A DNA stretch of 64,000 nt from Bradyrhizobium sp. Ce-3 (GCF_022835695.1 NZ_BQUV01000002.1:62001-126000), one strand, 5' to 3'. Positions 1-9,819 are shown, numbered from the stretch's first letter. Program-made: numbers and translations. The notes: generated by a model not told the origin, from the letters alone.

Positions 1-263
1 ATTGGCTTGCCGCCGATCAGCTTGGTCAGCTGGTCGCGCGCTTCGATCCCGCAGGCCCAGACGTCGGCATGTTCGTCGATACAGAGCTGATCGACCGCCG
101 GCGCGTCGATGCCGTCGAGCCGGTAGGTCGTGTTGCCGAGCTGAACCGTGCCGGCGTCCTTGATGACCGCTGATGCCGCAGGACCGGCGGTCGCGGGCTG
201 GCCAGGGATTGCAGACAGGCAGGTCAGGAGAAGCGTCGTGGCGACCGGATTTCGAAACCGCAT
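1..263 (-). CDS. Staphylococcal-nuclease-like secreted protein (3' end cut by window)
   Basis: The ATG lies on the minus strand at 263 and the frame is open to the window edge, giving 87 visible residues. Residues 1-26 form a signal peptide (basic start, hydrophobic core, AlaThrAlaGly exit). The motif YRLDGIDAP at 47-55, with cysteines at 61 and 71, matches the N-terminal strand region of SNase/thermonuclease-fold proteins, which usually read RLxGIDAPE. Here the acidic residue after DAP is alanine and the catalytic centre lies outside the window, so nuclease activity cannot be judged. It is probably periplasmic. Family assignment is likely; function is open. Confidence 0.6.
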   Translation of the reverse strand, partial: MRFRNPVATTLLLTCLSAIPGQPATAGPAASAVIKDAGTVQLGNTTYRLDGIDAPAVDQLCIDEHADVWACGIEARDQLTKLIGGKP

Positions 264-422
264 TTTTTCACTTCGGATATTTGGCGGGCAGCCGGTCTTC
301 TAGCACAGCCAGGTACGATCCAACCAAGGCTGTTCACGCGAGGGGGCGTGCGCGCCGTCACATCGCGATCGGCATTCCGCGACGTAGAACGGCCGGACAT
401 TGCCGTCGATAAGGATGCTGAC

Positions 423-551
423 ATGGCCGAGTTCATCATCAACCTCATTGCCGATGTCATTACCGACATCTGGACCCTGCAAAGCCTCGCGCGCTGGCGG
501 CGGAAGAGGAAGGCCGCCCAGGAGCGCGCGTCCGATCAAAGATCCGATTGA
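423..551 (+). CDS. Small hypothetical protein, 42 aa
   Basis: The ATG at 423 has an AAGGA ribosome-binding site about 8 bases upstream. The product has a hydrophobic, amphipathic N-terminal half (roughly residues 3-20, rich in Ile, Leu and Val) followed by a strongly basic stretch, RRKRK. This pattern suggests a small membrane-associated or nucleic-acid-contacting protein. A longer reading from 348 has no better start signal. I do not recognise a family. It lies 23 bases before the next small gene on the same strand and could be cotranscribed with it. Confidence 0.45.
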   Translation: MAEFIINLIADVITDIWTLQSLARWRRKRKAAQERASDQRSD

Positions 552-574
552 CTTGATGAGAACAAAATAGGAAC

Positions 575-811
575 ATGATGCGCCACCTGAATCCCGGATA
601 CCGCATGATGTCTGCACGGCCCGAATCTGACGACGATGACGGGCTGGAAGCGGCTGTCGACCAGGCCATTTCCGCCTGCGGCGGCAATCTGCGCGCCACC
701 ATCCGGGCGCTGATCGTTGCCAATGAATTCCTCGAGAATGAGGTCAGCGAGTTGATGAAAGCGGTGGCGAAGGCGCATTCCCGCGGCCGCTTCAAGACCT
801 ATTCGGGCTGA
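575..811 (+). CDS. Conserved hypothetical protein, 78 aa
   Basis: The start codon at 575 follows an AGGA-like site; a second ATG directly follows it. The protein is acidic in the first third (run of Asp at residues 19-22). It then has a predicted helical segment around residues 35-70 with the pattern LRATIRALIVANEFLENEV, which looks like a short helical or coiled-coil unit. It resembles short uncharacterised proteins common in Bradyrhizobium genomes, but I cannot name a domain. No function is assigned. Confidence 0.5.
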   Translation: MMRHLNPGYRMMSARPESDDDDGLEAAVDQAISACGGNLRATIRALIVANEFLENEVSELMKAVAKAHSRGRFKTYSG

Positions 812-987
812 GATACCCCTCAGGCTACCGCCAAGGACTGGCCAGGCACTGGCCGAGCACGGGGCTGGGTCTGCATTAGACCGTTGCCTCTGGGGCAATT
901 TGCTGTACCAACGGAGTGGTTACGCCCAATCGCCCGTGCCAGATTGCGCGGGGAGGAATCCTGCCAAAAAGCCCAAGCAAGAAGAGC

Positions 988-3003
<2,016 letters not shown>

Positions 3004-3006
3004 ACT

Positions 3007-3085
3007 CGTCACTGCGAGCGAAGCGAAGCAATCCATATCTCCTCAAGCCGTGGATTGCTTCGTCGCTTCGCTCCTCGCAATGACG
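3007..3085. repeat. Imperfect palindromic intergenic repeat
   Basis: Two long arms, 3007-3035 and 3051-3085, are imperfect inverted copies of one another around a 15-base centre. They would fold into a long hairpin in RNA. The arm text (TGCGAGCGAAGCGAAGCAAT type) is a repeat family I know from intergenic DNA of Bradyrhizobium and relatives. It fills the gap between the carboxylase and the lyase gene and may act as a transcription or mRNA-stability element. Confidence 0.75.
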
Positions 3086-3102
3086 CGGGTGGAGACTACA
3101 CC

Positions 3103-3969
3103 ATGGCCTTCCGCAAGCGCCGCGAAGCACTGCGATCGATCCTCAACGGATCAACCTGCATCCGCCCGGGCTCGGTCTACGATGCGACCTCGATCCGGAT
3201 CGCGGAGGACCTCGGTTTCGAGCTTGGCATGTTCGGCGGCTCGGTGGCTTCGCTCGCCGTGCTCGGCGATCCCGACATTGCGCTGATCACGCTGACCGAG
3301 TTCGCCGAGCAGATACGCCGGATGTCACGGGCGTCGACGCTGCCCGTGCTCGTCGATGCGGATCATGGCTACGGCAATGCGCTCAACGTTCGCCGCACGG
3401 TTCAGGAGGTCGAAGCCGCCGGTGCCGCCGGCCTCACCATCGAGGATACGCTGCTGCCGCAGGCGTTCGGCCAGGCCAAGCCGCAGCTGATCTCGCGCGA
3501 GGAAGGCGTCGGCAAGATGAGGGCCGCGCTCGACGGCCGCAGCGATCCGTCGCTCGTCATCCTGGGCCGGACCGGCGCCGTCTCGATCACGGATCTCGAC
3601 GATGCGATTGCGCGCGCCAGGGCCTATGAGGCGGTCGGTGTCGACGGATTGTTCTTCACCGGCATCAAGTCGCGCGGCGAGCTCGAGGCGCTGTCGGCCG
3701 CGACGACGCTGCCGATCGTGCTCGGCGGTGCGCCCGAGGAGATGACGGCGCCGGATTATCTGGCAAGCCGGCGCGTCAGGATCGCGCTGCAGGGCCACGC
3801 GCCGTTCGCGGCCGCCACCCAGGCGGTCTACGAGACGTTGAAGGCGCTGCGTGACGGCACCTCGCCGAAGCACCTCAAGGGCATCGCCTCATCCGAACTG
3901 ACCGGACGCGTGATGCGCGAGGCGGAGACCAAAGCGCGCAGCGGCGAGTTCCTCGGCCTGAAGAAATGA
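3103..3969 (+). CDS. Oxaloacetate decarboxylase-like protein of the isocitrate lyase/PEP mutase superfamily
   Basis: The product has 288 residues from ATG 3103. The superfamily's Mg-binding core is present as VDADHGYGNA (DADHGYG at 85-91), followed by the acidic loop IEDTLLPQ at 113-120. The catalytic KxxCxx loop of true isocitrate lyases is absent, as in the oxaloacetate decarboxylase (PA4872-like) branch, so decarboxylation of oxaloacetate to pyruvate is the best guess. The gene overlaps the acylphosphatase gene by four bases (ATGA), so the two are translationally coupled. An upstream in-frame start at 3055 falls in the palindromic repeat and is unlikely. Confidence 0.8.
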   Translation: MAFRKRREALRSILNGSTCIRPGSVYDATSIRIAEDLGFELGMFGGSVASLAVLGDPDIALITLTEFAEQIRRMSRASTLPVLVDADHGYGNALNVRRTVQEVEAAGAAGLTIEDTLLPQAFGQAKPQLISREEGVGKMRAALDGRSDPSLVILGRTGAVSITDLDDAIARARAYEAVGVDGLFFTGIKSRGELEALSAATTLPIVLGGAPEEMTAPDYLASRRVRIALQGHAPFAAATQAVYETLKALRDGTSPKHLKGIASSELTGRVMREAETKARSGEFLGLKK

Positions 3970-4265
3970 GCGGCGTGATCCGCCACGTCACGATCAGCGG
4001 CCGCGTCCAGGGCGTCGGCTATCGCGCCTGGGTCGATGCGCAGGCCAACGCGCGCGGCCTCGAAGGCTGGGTCCGCAACCGCCGCGACGGCAGCGTCGAG
4101 GCGGTGTTCGCCGGTGCCGACGATGTTGTCGCCGACATGATCAAGGCGTGCGGCCGCGGACCATTCTCGGCGCGCGTCGATCGCGTGCAGGCCGATGCCG
4201 GCACGGCCGACCTTTTGAACCTGCGCGGGGCAGGCGAGCGGTTCGCGTTCCTGCCGACGGTGTGA
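3966..4265 (+). CDS. acyP: Acylphosphatase
   Basis: The 99-residue product hydrolyses acyl phosphates such as acetyl phosphate or carbamoyl phosphate in the cytoplasm. The diagnostic motif GRVQGVGYR lies at residues 12-20, with the phosphate-binding arginine at 20, and the catalytic asparagine is at 38 in GWVRNRRDGSVE. Size and motif spacing are those of the family. The start codon overlaps the stop of the preceding lyase gene (ATGA). It converges on the methyltransferase gene, leaving only 8 bases between the two stop codons. Confidence 0.93.
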   Translation: MSGVIRHVTISGRVQGVGYRAWVDAQANARGLEGWVRNRRDGSVEAVFAGADDVVADMIKACGRGPFSARVDRVQADAGTADLLNLRGAGERFAFLPTV

Positions 4266-4273
4266 CGCGTGGC

Positions 4274-5086
4274 CTACGCTGCCGAGATCACCAGCGCCTG
4301 AATCTTCCCGTCGATAGGGCCATTGCCAAAGCGGCGTGCCAGCGCTTCTGCCACGCGCTCTGTTGCGGCCTCGAGGCTGGGTTGACCCTGCGCCTCGATC
4401 TCACCGCGCGTCGGCGTGCCTTGGCAGTAGGCGATGGCGGCGTCCCGTGCTGAGGCAGCGGGACTTCGTTTGGTGACCAGCTCGATGGCAATGTCGCGAA
4501 AGCCGGCAGCGGTCAGGTCGGCGCGGATCCGCGCGGGATCGTGATAGCCATGCGGCGTCCGCGCCATGAACTGCGGCGGGTCGCCCGGAAACACCAGGTG
4601 CATCGTCTGCTGCATGACGTCGGCGAAATCGTTCTCCTCGATCTTGTCCCAGACATTGAAGAAGAAACGCCCGTCGGGCCTGATCACCCGCCGCGCCTCG
4701 GCGTAACCCTTGACGCGGTCGGGGAAGAACATCGCGCCGAACTGGCAGGCGACGATATCGAAACTCCCATCGCCAAATGGAAGTGACAGCGCGTCGGCCT
4801 GCTGCCAGCTGATGTTCGCCTTGCCCGCGAGGTGGGTTTTCGCCTGCGCCAGCATCGGCTCGTTGAGGTCGGTCGCGGTGATCTTCGTATCGGGCAATTC
4901 CGTCGCCAGAACGGTCGTGACCGCACCGGTGCCCGCCGCGATCTCCAGCAGGTCACGCGGCCGATGGCTTTTGATGCGCTGCGCGAGGTCATTGGCATAG
5001 GGCGCGAAGATCATCGGCACCATGAGGCGGTCGTACAGCTGCGGGACCGAGCCCGCGAATACCTTGTCGGAAAGGGGGGCCGTCAT
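4274..5086 (-). CDS. Class I SAM-dependent methyltransferase
   Basis: The 270-residue protein has the SAM-binding motif I as LLEIAAGTGAV (about residues 46-56), then an acidic motif II region (ITATDLNEPML) and the post-motif LPFGDGSFDIVACQF. This is a UbiE/Methyltransf_11-like layout. The start at 5086 is chosen because GAGGGA lies just upstream and because the longer reading from 5176 runs through DNA upstream of the divergent regulator. The substrate is not evident. Its 5' end faces the GbsR-type regulator gene 172 bases away, so the two could share control. Confidence 0.8.
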   Translation of the reverse strand: MTAPLSDKVFAGSVPQLYDRLMVPMIFAPYANDLAQRIKSHRPRDLLEIAAGTGAVTTVLATELPDTKITATDLNEPMLAQAKTHLAGKANISWQQADALSLPFGDGSFDIVACQFGAMFFPDRVKGYAEARRVIRPDGRFFFNVWDKIEENDFADVMQQTMHLVFPGDPPQFMARTPHGYHDPARIRADLTAAGFRDIAIELVTKRSPAASARDAAIAYCQGTPTRGEIEAQGQPSLEAATERVAEALARRFGNGPIDGKIQALVISAA

Positions 5087-5223
5087 ATGCGTTCCCTCGA
5101 AAAGCGGAATGGCCGTCGTGGCCGTCGCGGGCTGAAGCCGCGTCTGAAGTATGGACCGGCGATCCGCACCGGCCAACGGCCCGAATGGTGCCCCAACGCC
5201 AATTTCGCGGCCGGCCGCAGCCC

Positions 5224-5252
5224 TTGACTTTCACTCCGAACAGTCTGATATT
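5224..5252 (+). promoter_or_regulatory. Putative leaderless sigma70-type promoter of the GbsR-like gene
   Basis: TTGACT at 5224-5229 and GATATT at 5247-5252 are separated by 17 bases, close to the consensus layout. Transcription would start about 7 bases after the -10 box, that is, at or next to the A of the ATG at 5259. No ribosome-binding site precedes that ATG, so a leaderless mRNA is plausible. This is inferred from sequence only. Confidence 0.45.
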
Positions 5253-5270
5253 TCTGTCATGACAGAAATA
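5249..5270. promoter_or_regulatory. Perfect 22-bp palindrome over the regulator's start codon (operator)
   Basis: The eleven bases TATTTCTGTCA at 5249-5259 are followed by their exact reverse complement up to 5270, with no spacer. The start codon (5259-5261) sits at the centre and the palindrome also covers part of the putative -10 box. A perfect dyad of this length is typical of a binding site for a dimeric winged-helix regulator, so autorepression is likely. Confidence 0.75.
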
Positions 5271-5816
5271 ACCGCCAAGAAGAAACTCCCTGCCGCCGTC
5301 GAGCGCTTCATCCTGCATTGGGGCGACATGGGCGACCAATGGGGCGTCAACCGCTCGGTCAGCCAGATCCACGGGCTGCTTTATCTCGCGGAAGCGCCGA
5401 TGACGGCGGAGGACATCGCCGACACGCTCGGCATGGCGCGCTCCAACGTCTCCAATTCGATCAAGGAGCTGCTGTCCTGGGGGTTGATCCGCCGGGTGCC
5501 GATCCTCGGCGACCGCCGCGACCACTTCGAGGCCGAGACGGATATCTGGGAGGTCGCCGCCAAGATCGCGGCAGGCCGCAAGGAGCGCGAGATCGATCCC
5601 GCGCTGGCGGCCCTGCGCGCCTGCGTCTCCGACGCGGCCGACGATCCCGCCATCAGCCCGCTCGCCAGCAAGCGGCTGAAGGAGATGCTGACATTCACCG
5701 AGCTGGTCGACCGCTGGTACACGCAGATGCTGAACGTACCGCGGCCGCGTCTGGTCGCGCTGGTCAAGCTCGGCGAGAAGATCGTGAGTTTCCTGCCCAC
5801 GGGCAGGGCCAAATAG
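5259..5816 (+). CDS. GbsR/MarR-type winged-helix transcriptional regulator
   Basis: The product has 185 residues from ATG 5259. The winged-helix domain covers about residues 25-95: SQIHGLLYLAEAPMTAEDIADTLG, then a recognition helix with SNVSNSIKELLSWG and a wing around VPILGDRRDHFEA. The conserved opening FILHWGDMGDQWGVNRSVSQ is typical of the GbsR group, which in known members responds to small ligands or envelope stress. The start is placed inside a perfect palindrome; upstream in-frame starts lack any ribosome-binding site. The DUF4166 and epimerase genes follow in the same direction after 26 bases and are the probable targets. Confidence 0.82.
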   Translation: MTEITAKKKLPAAVERFILHWGDMGDQWGVNRSVSQIHGLLYLAEAPMTAEDIADTLGMARSNVSNSIKELLSWGLIRRVPILGDRRDHFEAETDIWEVAAKIAAGRKEREIDPALAALRACVSDAADDPAISPLASKRLKEMLTFTELVDRWYTQMLNVPRPRLVALVKLGEKIVSFLPTGRAK

Positions 5817-5842
5817 GGGCTGCGGCGTAACGGGAGTGTGCG

Positions 5843-6508
5843 ATGGCGTCAGCAAGGATATCCACCTTAAAGACAGCGCCGGCTTCCGATACCAAACTGC
5901 TCGACGATCACCGCTTCCGCACACTGCTGACGGATGAGGATTGGGGCCGCCTGCCGGTTGCGATCTGGCGCCGTTTCTCGAAGCGGTTCGAGGACGGCAA
6001 CACCGTCGTCTATGTCGGTGAGGTCGAGGAGGCCTTCAGCAGCCGCGCCGGCTGGTGGCTGGCACAGGCCGCGCGGCTGATCGGCGGACCGCTTCCGACC
6101 GGCACCGAGACCGGCGTGCCGATGATCGTCACGGTCACCGAGGACGCGGCCAGCGGCGGTCAGATCTGGACCCGGATCTGCGCGCGCCGCGACGGCTTCC
6201 CGCAGGTGATTCATTCCGCCAAGCGTTTCGCCGGGTCGACCGGGCTCGAGGAATATGTCGGCTTCGGCGTCAGCATGGCGCTGCGGATCGCGGTCGAGCA
6301 CGAAGCGCTGGTGTTTCGCAGCGTCGGCTATTCGTTGCAGCTCGGCCCGTTTCGTCTGCGGCTGCCCGATTGGCTCACGCCGGGCGATCTCACCGTGACC
6401 CATTCCGATCTCGGCTGCGGCGACTTCCGCTTCACGCTGGAAATCATCCACCCGCGTTTTGGCCGGCTGATCCGTCAGTCCGCCGTGTTCAGGGAGGCCT
6501 CGTCATGA
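5843..6508 (+). CDS. DUF4166 domain-containing protein
   Basis: The 221-residue protein shows the DUF4166 pattern: LPVAIWRRFSKRF near residue 37, then VVYVGEVEEAFSSRAGWWLAQAA, a WTRICARRDGFPQVIHSAKRF segment, and the LQLGPFRLRLPDWLTPG stretch near residue 170. No catalytic function is known for this domain. It is often found beside or fused to SDR/epimerase proteins, as here: its stop codon overlaps the start of the next gene by four bases (ATGA). Cotranscription with the GbsR-type gene upstream is likely. Confidence 0.78.
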   Translation: MASARISTLKTAPASDTKLLDDHRFRTLLTDEDWGRLPVAIWRRFSKRFEDGNTVVYVGEVEEAFSSRAGWWLAQAARLIGGPLPTGTETGVPMIVTVTEDAASGGQIWTRICARRDGFPQVIHSAKRFAGSTGLEEYVGFGVSMALRIAVEHEALVFRSVGYSLQLGPFRLRLPDWLTPGDLTVTHSDLGCGDFRFTLEIIHPRFGRLIRQSAVFREASS

Positions 6509-7941
6509 CGCCGCTGCTGTGGACCTTGGTCGCCATCCAGATCGCGATGGGCGCATTCGACACCTTCTATCACCACGAATTCACCGAGCGGCTCGCCTGG
6601 CGTCCCTCGCAGCGCCATGAGCTGCAACTGCACAGCGTGCGGAACGTGCTCTATGCGCTGCTGTTCCTGGTGCTCGGGTGGCTCGAGGTGCACGGCATTC
6701 TGGCGATCGCCATCATGGCCGTGCTGGTCGTCGAAATCGTCATCACGCTGATGGATTTCGTCGAGGAGGACCTGAGCCGCAAGCTGCCGCCGAGCGAACG
6801 GATCAACCATACGCTGCTGGCGATCAATTACGGCGCCATCCTGGTGCTGCTGGTGCCGGTGCTGATCGGCTGGGCGATGCTGCCGACCGCCGTCGTGCCG
6901 GCTTCAGCGGGCCTGCTTAGTTTGTTCGCGACGGCGGCGGCCTTCGGTGCCGCGCTGTTCGGCGCGCGGGATTTTGCCGCGGCGAGACGCCTCGGACGGA
7001 TGTCGAGCGTGCCGCCCGCAACCCTGGTTGAGAGATTGCCGGCGCGGCAGACCGTGCTGGTCACCGGTGCGACCGGCTTCATCGGTAGCCGTCTCGTCAC
7101 GAGCCTCGCCGCGTCAGGCCATCAGGTGATTGCGCTGATCCGCAATCCGGCGAAGGCCGACATGTTGCCGCCGCCGGTGACGCTGATCACGAGCCTCGAC
7201 CAGTTGCCCGCGGACTGTCGGATCGACGCCATCGTCAATCTCGCGGGCGAGCCGATCGGCAATGGTCTGTGGACCGAGGCCAAGCGCCGCAGGATCATCG
7301 CCTCGCGTATCGACATGACGGCGGAGGTGGTCAGGCTGATCGCGCGGCTCGAACGCAAGCCGTCGGTGCTGGTGAGCGGCTCCGCGATCGGCTGGTACGG
7401 GTTGTGGCAGGACCAGGTGCTGACGGAGTCGGCGAAATCCCATGCCTGCTTCAGCCATGAACTGTGCGAGGCCTGGGAGAATGCGGCGAAGCCGGCCGCC
7501 GATCACGGCGTGCGCGTGGCTTACTTGCGGATCGGTCTTGTGGTCGGCACCGATGGCGGCTTCATCACGCGGATGCTGACGCCGTTCGAATTCGGGCTCG
7601 GCGGACCGCTCGGCTCCGGCAAGCAATGGATGTCGTGGATCGAGCGCGACGATCTGGTGCGCCTGATCGCGCATGTGATCGCCAAGCCCGAGCTGTCCGG
7701 TCCGATCAATGCGACCGCGCCGATTCCGGTCACCAACACCAAGTTCACCGAGGAGCTGGGACGGCGCCTGCATCGGCCCGCGATCTTCCGCGTGCCTGCC
7801 GCGCTGCTGCGCACGGTGGGCGGCGACTTCGCCAACGAGCTGCTGCTCGGCGGCCAGCGCGTGCTGCCGAACAAGGCGCTGAGCAATGGCTTCGTGTTCC
7901 GGCACGAGACCCTGCGCAGCGCCTTCGAGGCGATCTTGTAG
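6505..7941 (+). CDS. Membrane domain fused to a TIGR01777-type NAD(P)-binding epimerase
   Basis: The 478-residue protein has two parts. Residues 1-155 hold about four hydrophobic segments (near 2-18, 47-82, 106-128 and 135-153) and look like a small integral membrane domain. From residue 184 an SDR/epimerase of the TIGR01777 (SulA/YfcH) type begins, with the NAD-binding GATGFIG at 188-194, then IVNLAGEPIGNGLWTEAKRRRI and the SGSAIGWYG active-site region. The start at 6505 is set by the ATGA overlap with the DUF4166 gene. Fusion to a membrane anchor suggests the enzyme works on a membrane-bound substrate; the substrate is unknown. Its last twelve codons are echoed downstream at 8446-8484. Confidence 0.8.
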   Translation: MTPLLWTLVAIQIAMGAFDTFYHHEFTERLAWRPSQRHELQLHSVRNVLYALLFLVLGWLEVHGILAIAIMAVLVVEIVITLMDFVEEDLSRKLPPSERINHTLLAINYGAILVLLVPVLIGWAMLPTAVVPASAGLLSLFATAAAFGAALFGARDFAAARRLGRMSSVPPATLVERLPARQTVLVTGATGFIGSRLVTSLAASGHQVIALIRNPAKADMLPPPVTLITSLDQLPADCRIDAIVNLAGEPIGNGLWTEAKRRRIIASRIDMTAEVVRLIARLERKPSVLVSGSAIGWYGLWQDQVLTESAKSHACFSHELCEAWENAAKPAADHGVRVAYLRIGLVVGTDGGFITRMLTPFEFGLGGPLGSGKQWMSWIERDDLVRLIAHVIAKPELSGPINATAPIPVTNTKFTEELGRRLHRPAIFRVPAALLRTVGGDFANELLLGGQRVLPNKALSNGFVFRHETLRSAFEAIL

Positions 7942-7952
7942 AGGAAGGCGCG

Positions 7953-8432
7953 ATGTCGAGCGGCACCTGTTCCCGTGCACTGGTCGGATGGCTGGCCGCG
8001 TGCGCCGCTGCAACTGTGGTCATGAGCGCTTTTGGAATCATGGTCATAGCGGTCGAGATGAGCCGCGATCCGAACTCGACGCTGCCTCTCGGAGACAGTC
8101 CCATCATTTTGCTTCTCGCATTGATCGACTTCATCCACGTTTGCGTATTCACCGCGATTCCTTCGGCCTTCGTCATCTGGCTGAGTAGAAAATACCAGAT
8201 CCGTTCGGCCGTGTTCTTCGGCTGCGCCGGCGCCGCAATCGGAGCCGTGTGCATAGGTGTGCTCGATCGGTTTCTCGCGGTGACAATACCGGGGCGCGGC
8301 GGCCTGTTCGGCCAACTCGCTACCGTGTGGACGTCGGGTTTCGGCGGTCTATGTGTCGCGGCCGGGCTCGCGGCGGGCCTGACCTATTGGCTTGTCGCCG
8401 GAAAGCAGCTCGCAGCCGTGCACCCGGTGTGA
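7953..8432 (+). CDS. Small membrane protein, tandem copy 1
   Basis: The 159-residue protein has about four hydrophobic segments: residues 8-34, 49-75 (ending AIPSAFVIWLS), 87-107 and 127-148 (ending AAGLTYWLVA). A good AGGAAG ribosome-binding site precedes ATG 7953, 11 bases after the epimerase stop codon, so it joins that operon. It is a paralogue of the next gene, sharing the SxxCSRAxxxWLAxCxAAT opening, the TAIPxAxVIWLS helix and the TVWTSGxxGL - AGLTYWxVA end. I do not recognise a named family. Confidence 0.65.
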   Translation: MSSGTCSRALVGWLAACAAATVVMSAFGIMVIAVEMSRDPNSTLPLGDSPIILLLALIDFIHVCVFTAIPSAFVIWLSRKYQIRSAVFFGCAGAAIGAVCIGVLDRFLAVTIPGRGGLFGQLATVWTSGFGGLCVAAGLAAGLTYWLVAGKQLAAVHPV

Positions 8433-8445
8433 TCCGGTGTGCCTG

Positions 8446-8484
8446 CATGAGACCTCGCGCGGCGCGTTCGAGGGGATCTGGTGA
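8446..8484 (+). repeat. Ghost copy of the epimerase gene's 3' end
   Basis: Read in frame, these 39 bases encode HETSRGAFEGIW and stop. Positions 7903-7941, the true end of the epimerase gene, encode HETLRSAFEAIL and stop. The two copies are 543 bases apart. The repeat shows that the tandem duplication that made the second membrane gene also carried the tail of the gene before it. Confidence 0.85.
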
Positions 8485-8494
8485 GGAGGAGCGG

Positions 8495-8920
8495 ATGTCC
8501 AGTAGCTGTTCCCGTGCATTCGGAGCCTGGCTTGCGGGCTGCGGCGCCGCGACGGCGGTGATTGCAGCCATCGGGCAGACCTGGCTGATGTTCGCTTCGC
8601 GCGGCGACGTCGCCCGGCTCCTCTACGGCATTGTGGTGCTCCTGATTCCCTCGGCCGTGGTGTTCATCATCACTTGTCTGCTGACCGCCATCCCGGCGGC
8701 GATCGTGATCTGGCTGAGCGAGGAGTTCGAAATCCGATCGGCCGGATTCTTCGCCGGCGCCGGCGCTGCGATCGGTGCGTTGAGCATCACGGTGCTGCTG
8801 CGGTCTCCGGTGGTGTGGACCTCCGGAGTTGTTGGCCTGTTCGTCGTGGCGGGATTTATTGCGGGCCTGACCTATTGGTTCGTCGCGCAGGAGCTGGAGG
8901 CGAACGAGCATTCGCCGTAA
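8495..8920 (+). CDS. Small membrane protein, tandem copy 2
   Basis: The 141-residue product is a diverged paralogue of the gene at 7953, with the same opening (SSSCSRAFGAWLAGCGAAT), the same LLTAIPAAIVIWLSEEFEIRSAGF segment in place of the copy-1 version, and the same VVWTSGVVGL and AGLTYWFVAQ end. The middle loop is shorter by about 18 residues. GAGGAG lies 6-9 bases before ATG 8495. Four hydrophobic segments are visible. The preceding 39 bases repeat the end of the epimerase gene, proving local duplication. The function is unknown. Confidence 0.65.
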   Translation: MSSSCSRAFGAWLAGCGAATAVIAAIGQTWLMFASRGDVARLLYGIVVLLIPSAVVFIITCLLTAIPAAIVIWLSEEFEIRSAGFFAGAGAAIGALSITVLLRSPVVWTSGVVGLFVVAGFIAGLTYWFVAQELEANEHSP

Positions 8921-8940
8921 TGCCACGGGGTCGTCTCGCA

Positions 8941-9798
8941 TTACACGGCGGATGCCACGCTCCGGAACGTCGCCGCGAGTGTCCGCAACGCCGCCAGCTT
9001 GGCGGGATCGCTGACCTTGGAGTACAGCATCACCTTTGACGCGCCGAGCCGCGGCAGCTTGTACGCGGGACCGATGTCGATCAGGCCCGGCGGCGCGATG
9101 CGGCGGACGAGGGGCGCTGCGGCTAGGCCCGCAAGCGCGGCTGATACCACCGCGGTGACGCCGCCGCCGACGAAGCTTTCGCTCCAGGCGATGCCGGCCT
9201 TGTCCAGCGCGCGCACGGCCAGCGCCCGCACGCCGCAGGGTGGTGCCAGCGTCGCCAGCGGCAGCGCATCGCCGCGCGGCCAGACGAAGCGCTTGGCGGC
9301 GAACCAGCCGAATTCGTCTTCGGCCAGCTTCTCGCCGCCGCGCCGGCTGCCTTCCTGGCGCACGATCACGGCGTCGAGCTCGCCGGCATCATAGGCATCG
9401 AGCATCGCGCGCGAGAAGCCGATCGTCACGGATAGTGCAAGCTGCGAGGCCATCGCATGCAGCCGTTCCAGCAGCGGCACCAACTCGGGGCCTGCGGCAT
9501 GATCGCTGATCCCGAGCGTGAGCTGCTGCCGCGCCGGCTTCTCGCCGGACAGAGCGCGATCATGCACCTCGATCAGCGCACGGGCGTGATGCAGGAACGC
9601 CGCGCCGTCGGCGGTGAGCCGCACCGCGCGCGGCGAGCGCTCGACCAGCCGCTTGCCGAGCAGGGTCTCTAACCGCTGCAACTTCATGCTGATCGCGGCC
9701 TGCGTGGTGCCGAGCGCCTCGGCGGCGCGGGTAAAGCCCTGCAGCTCGGCGACGAGGAGGAAGGCCTGCACGGTGTCGATATCGAGGGTCGCTGTCAT
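8941..9798 (-). CDS. LysR-family transcriptional regulator
   Basis: The 285-residue protein has the LysR winged helix-turn-helix at about residues 6-64 (VQAFLLVAELQGFTRAAEALGTTQAAISMKLQRLE) and a type 2 periplasmic-binding-fold effector domain after residue 90. ATG 9798 is preferred; a TTG two codons upstream is possible. The gene is divergent from the tautomerase gene at 9914, and an inverted repeat at 9802-9819 just outside its start is a natural operator. It probably controls itself and the tautomerase. The ligand cannot be inferred. Confidence 0.85.
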   Translation of the reverse strand: MTATLDIDTVQAFLLVAELQGFTRAAEALGTTQAAISMKLQRLETLLGKRLVERSPRAVRLTADGAAFLHHARALIEVHDRALSGEKPARQQLTLGISDHAAGPELVPLLERLHAMASQLALSVTIGFSRAMLDAYDAGELDAVIVRQEGSRRGGEKLAEDEFGWFAAKRFVWPRGDALPLATLAPPCGVRALAVRALDKAGIAWSESFVGGGVTAVVSAALAGLAAAPLVRRIAPPGLIDIGPAYKLPRLGASKVMLYSKVSDPAKLAALRTLAATFRSVASAV

Positions 9799-9801
9799 GA
9801 T

Positions 9802-9819
9802 CAATGATCGTTATCATTG
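9802..9819. promoter_or_regulatory. Inverted repeat between LysR and tautomerase genes
   Basis: CAATGAT at 9802-9808 and ATCATTG at 9813-9819 are perfect inverted copies around a 4-base spacer. The site lies in the divergent intergenic region, 3 bases from the LysR start codon. Its dyad form and position fit a LysR operator (T-N11-A class). Confidence 0.6.

Noticed and set aside
3007-3085. A rho-independent terminator after the carboxylase gene
   Set aside because: The hairpin is long and imperfect and has no T-run; it fits an interspersed palindromic repeat better.
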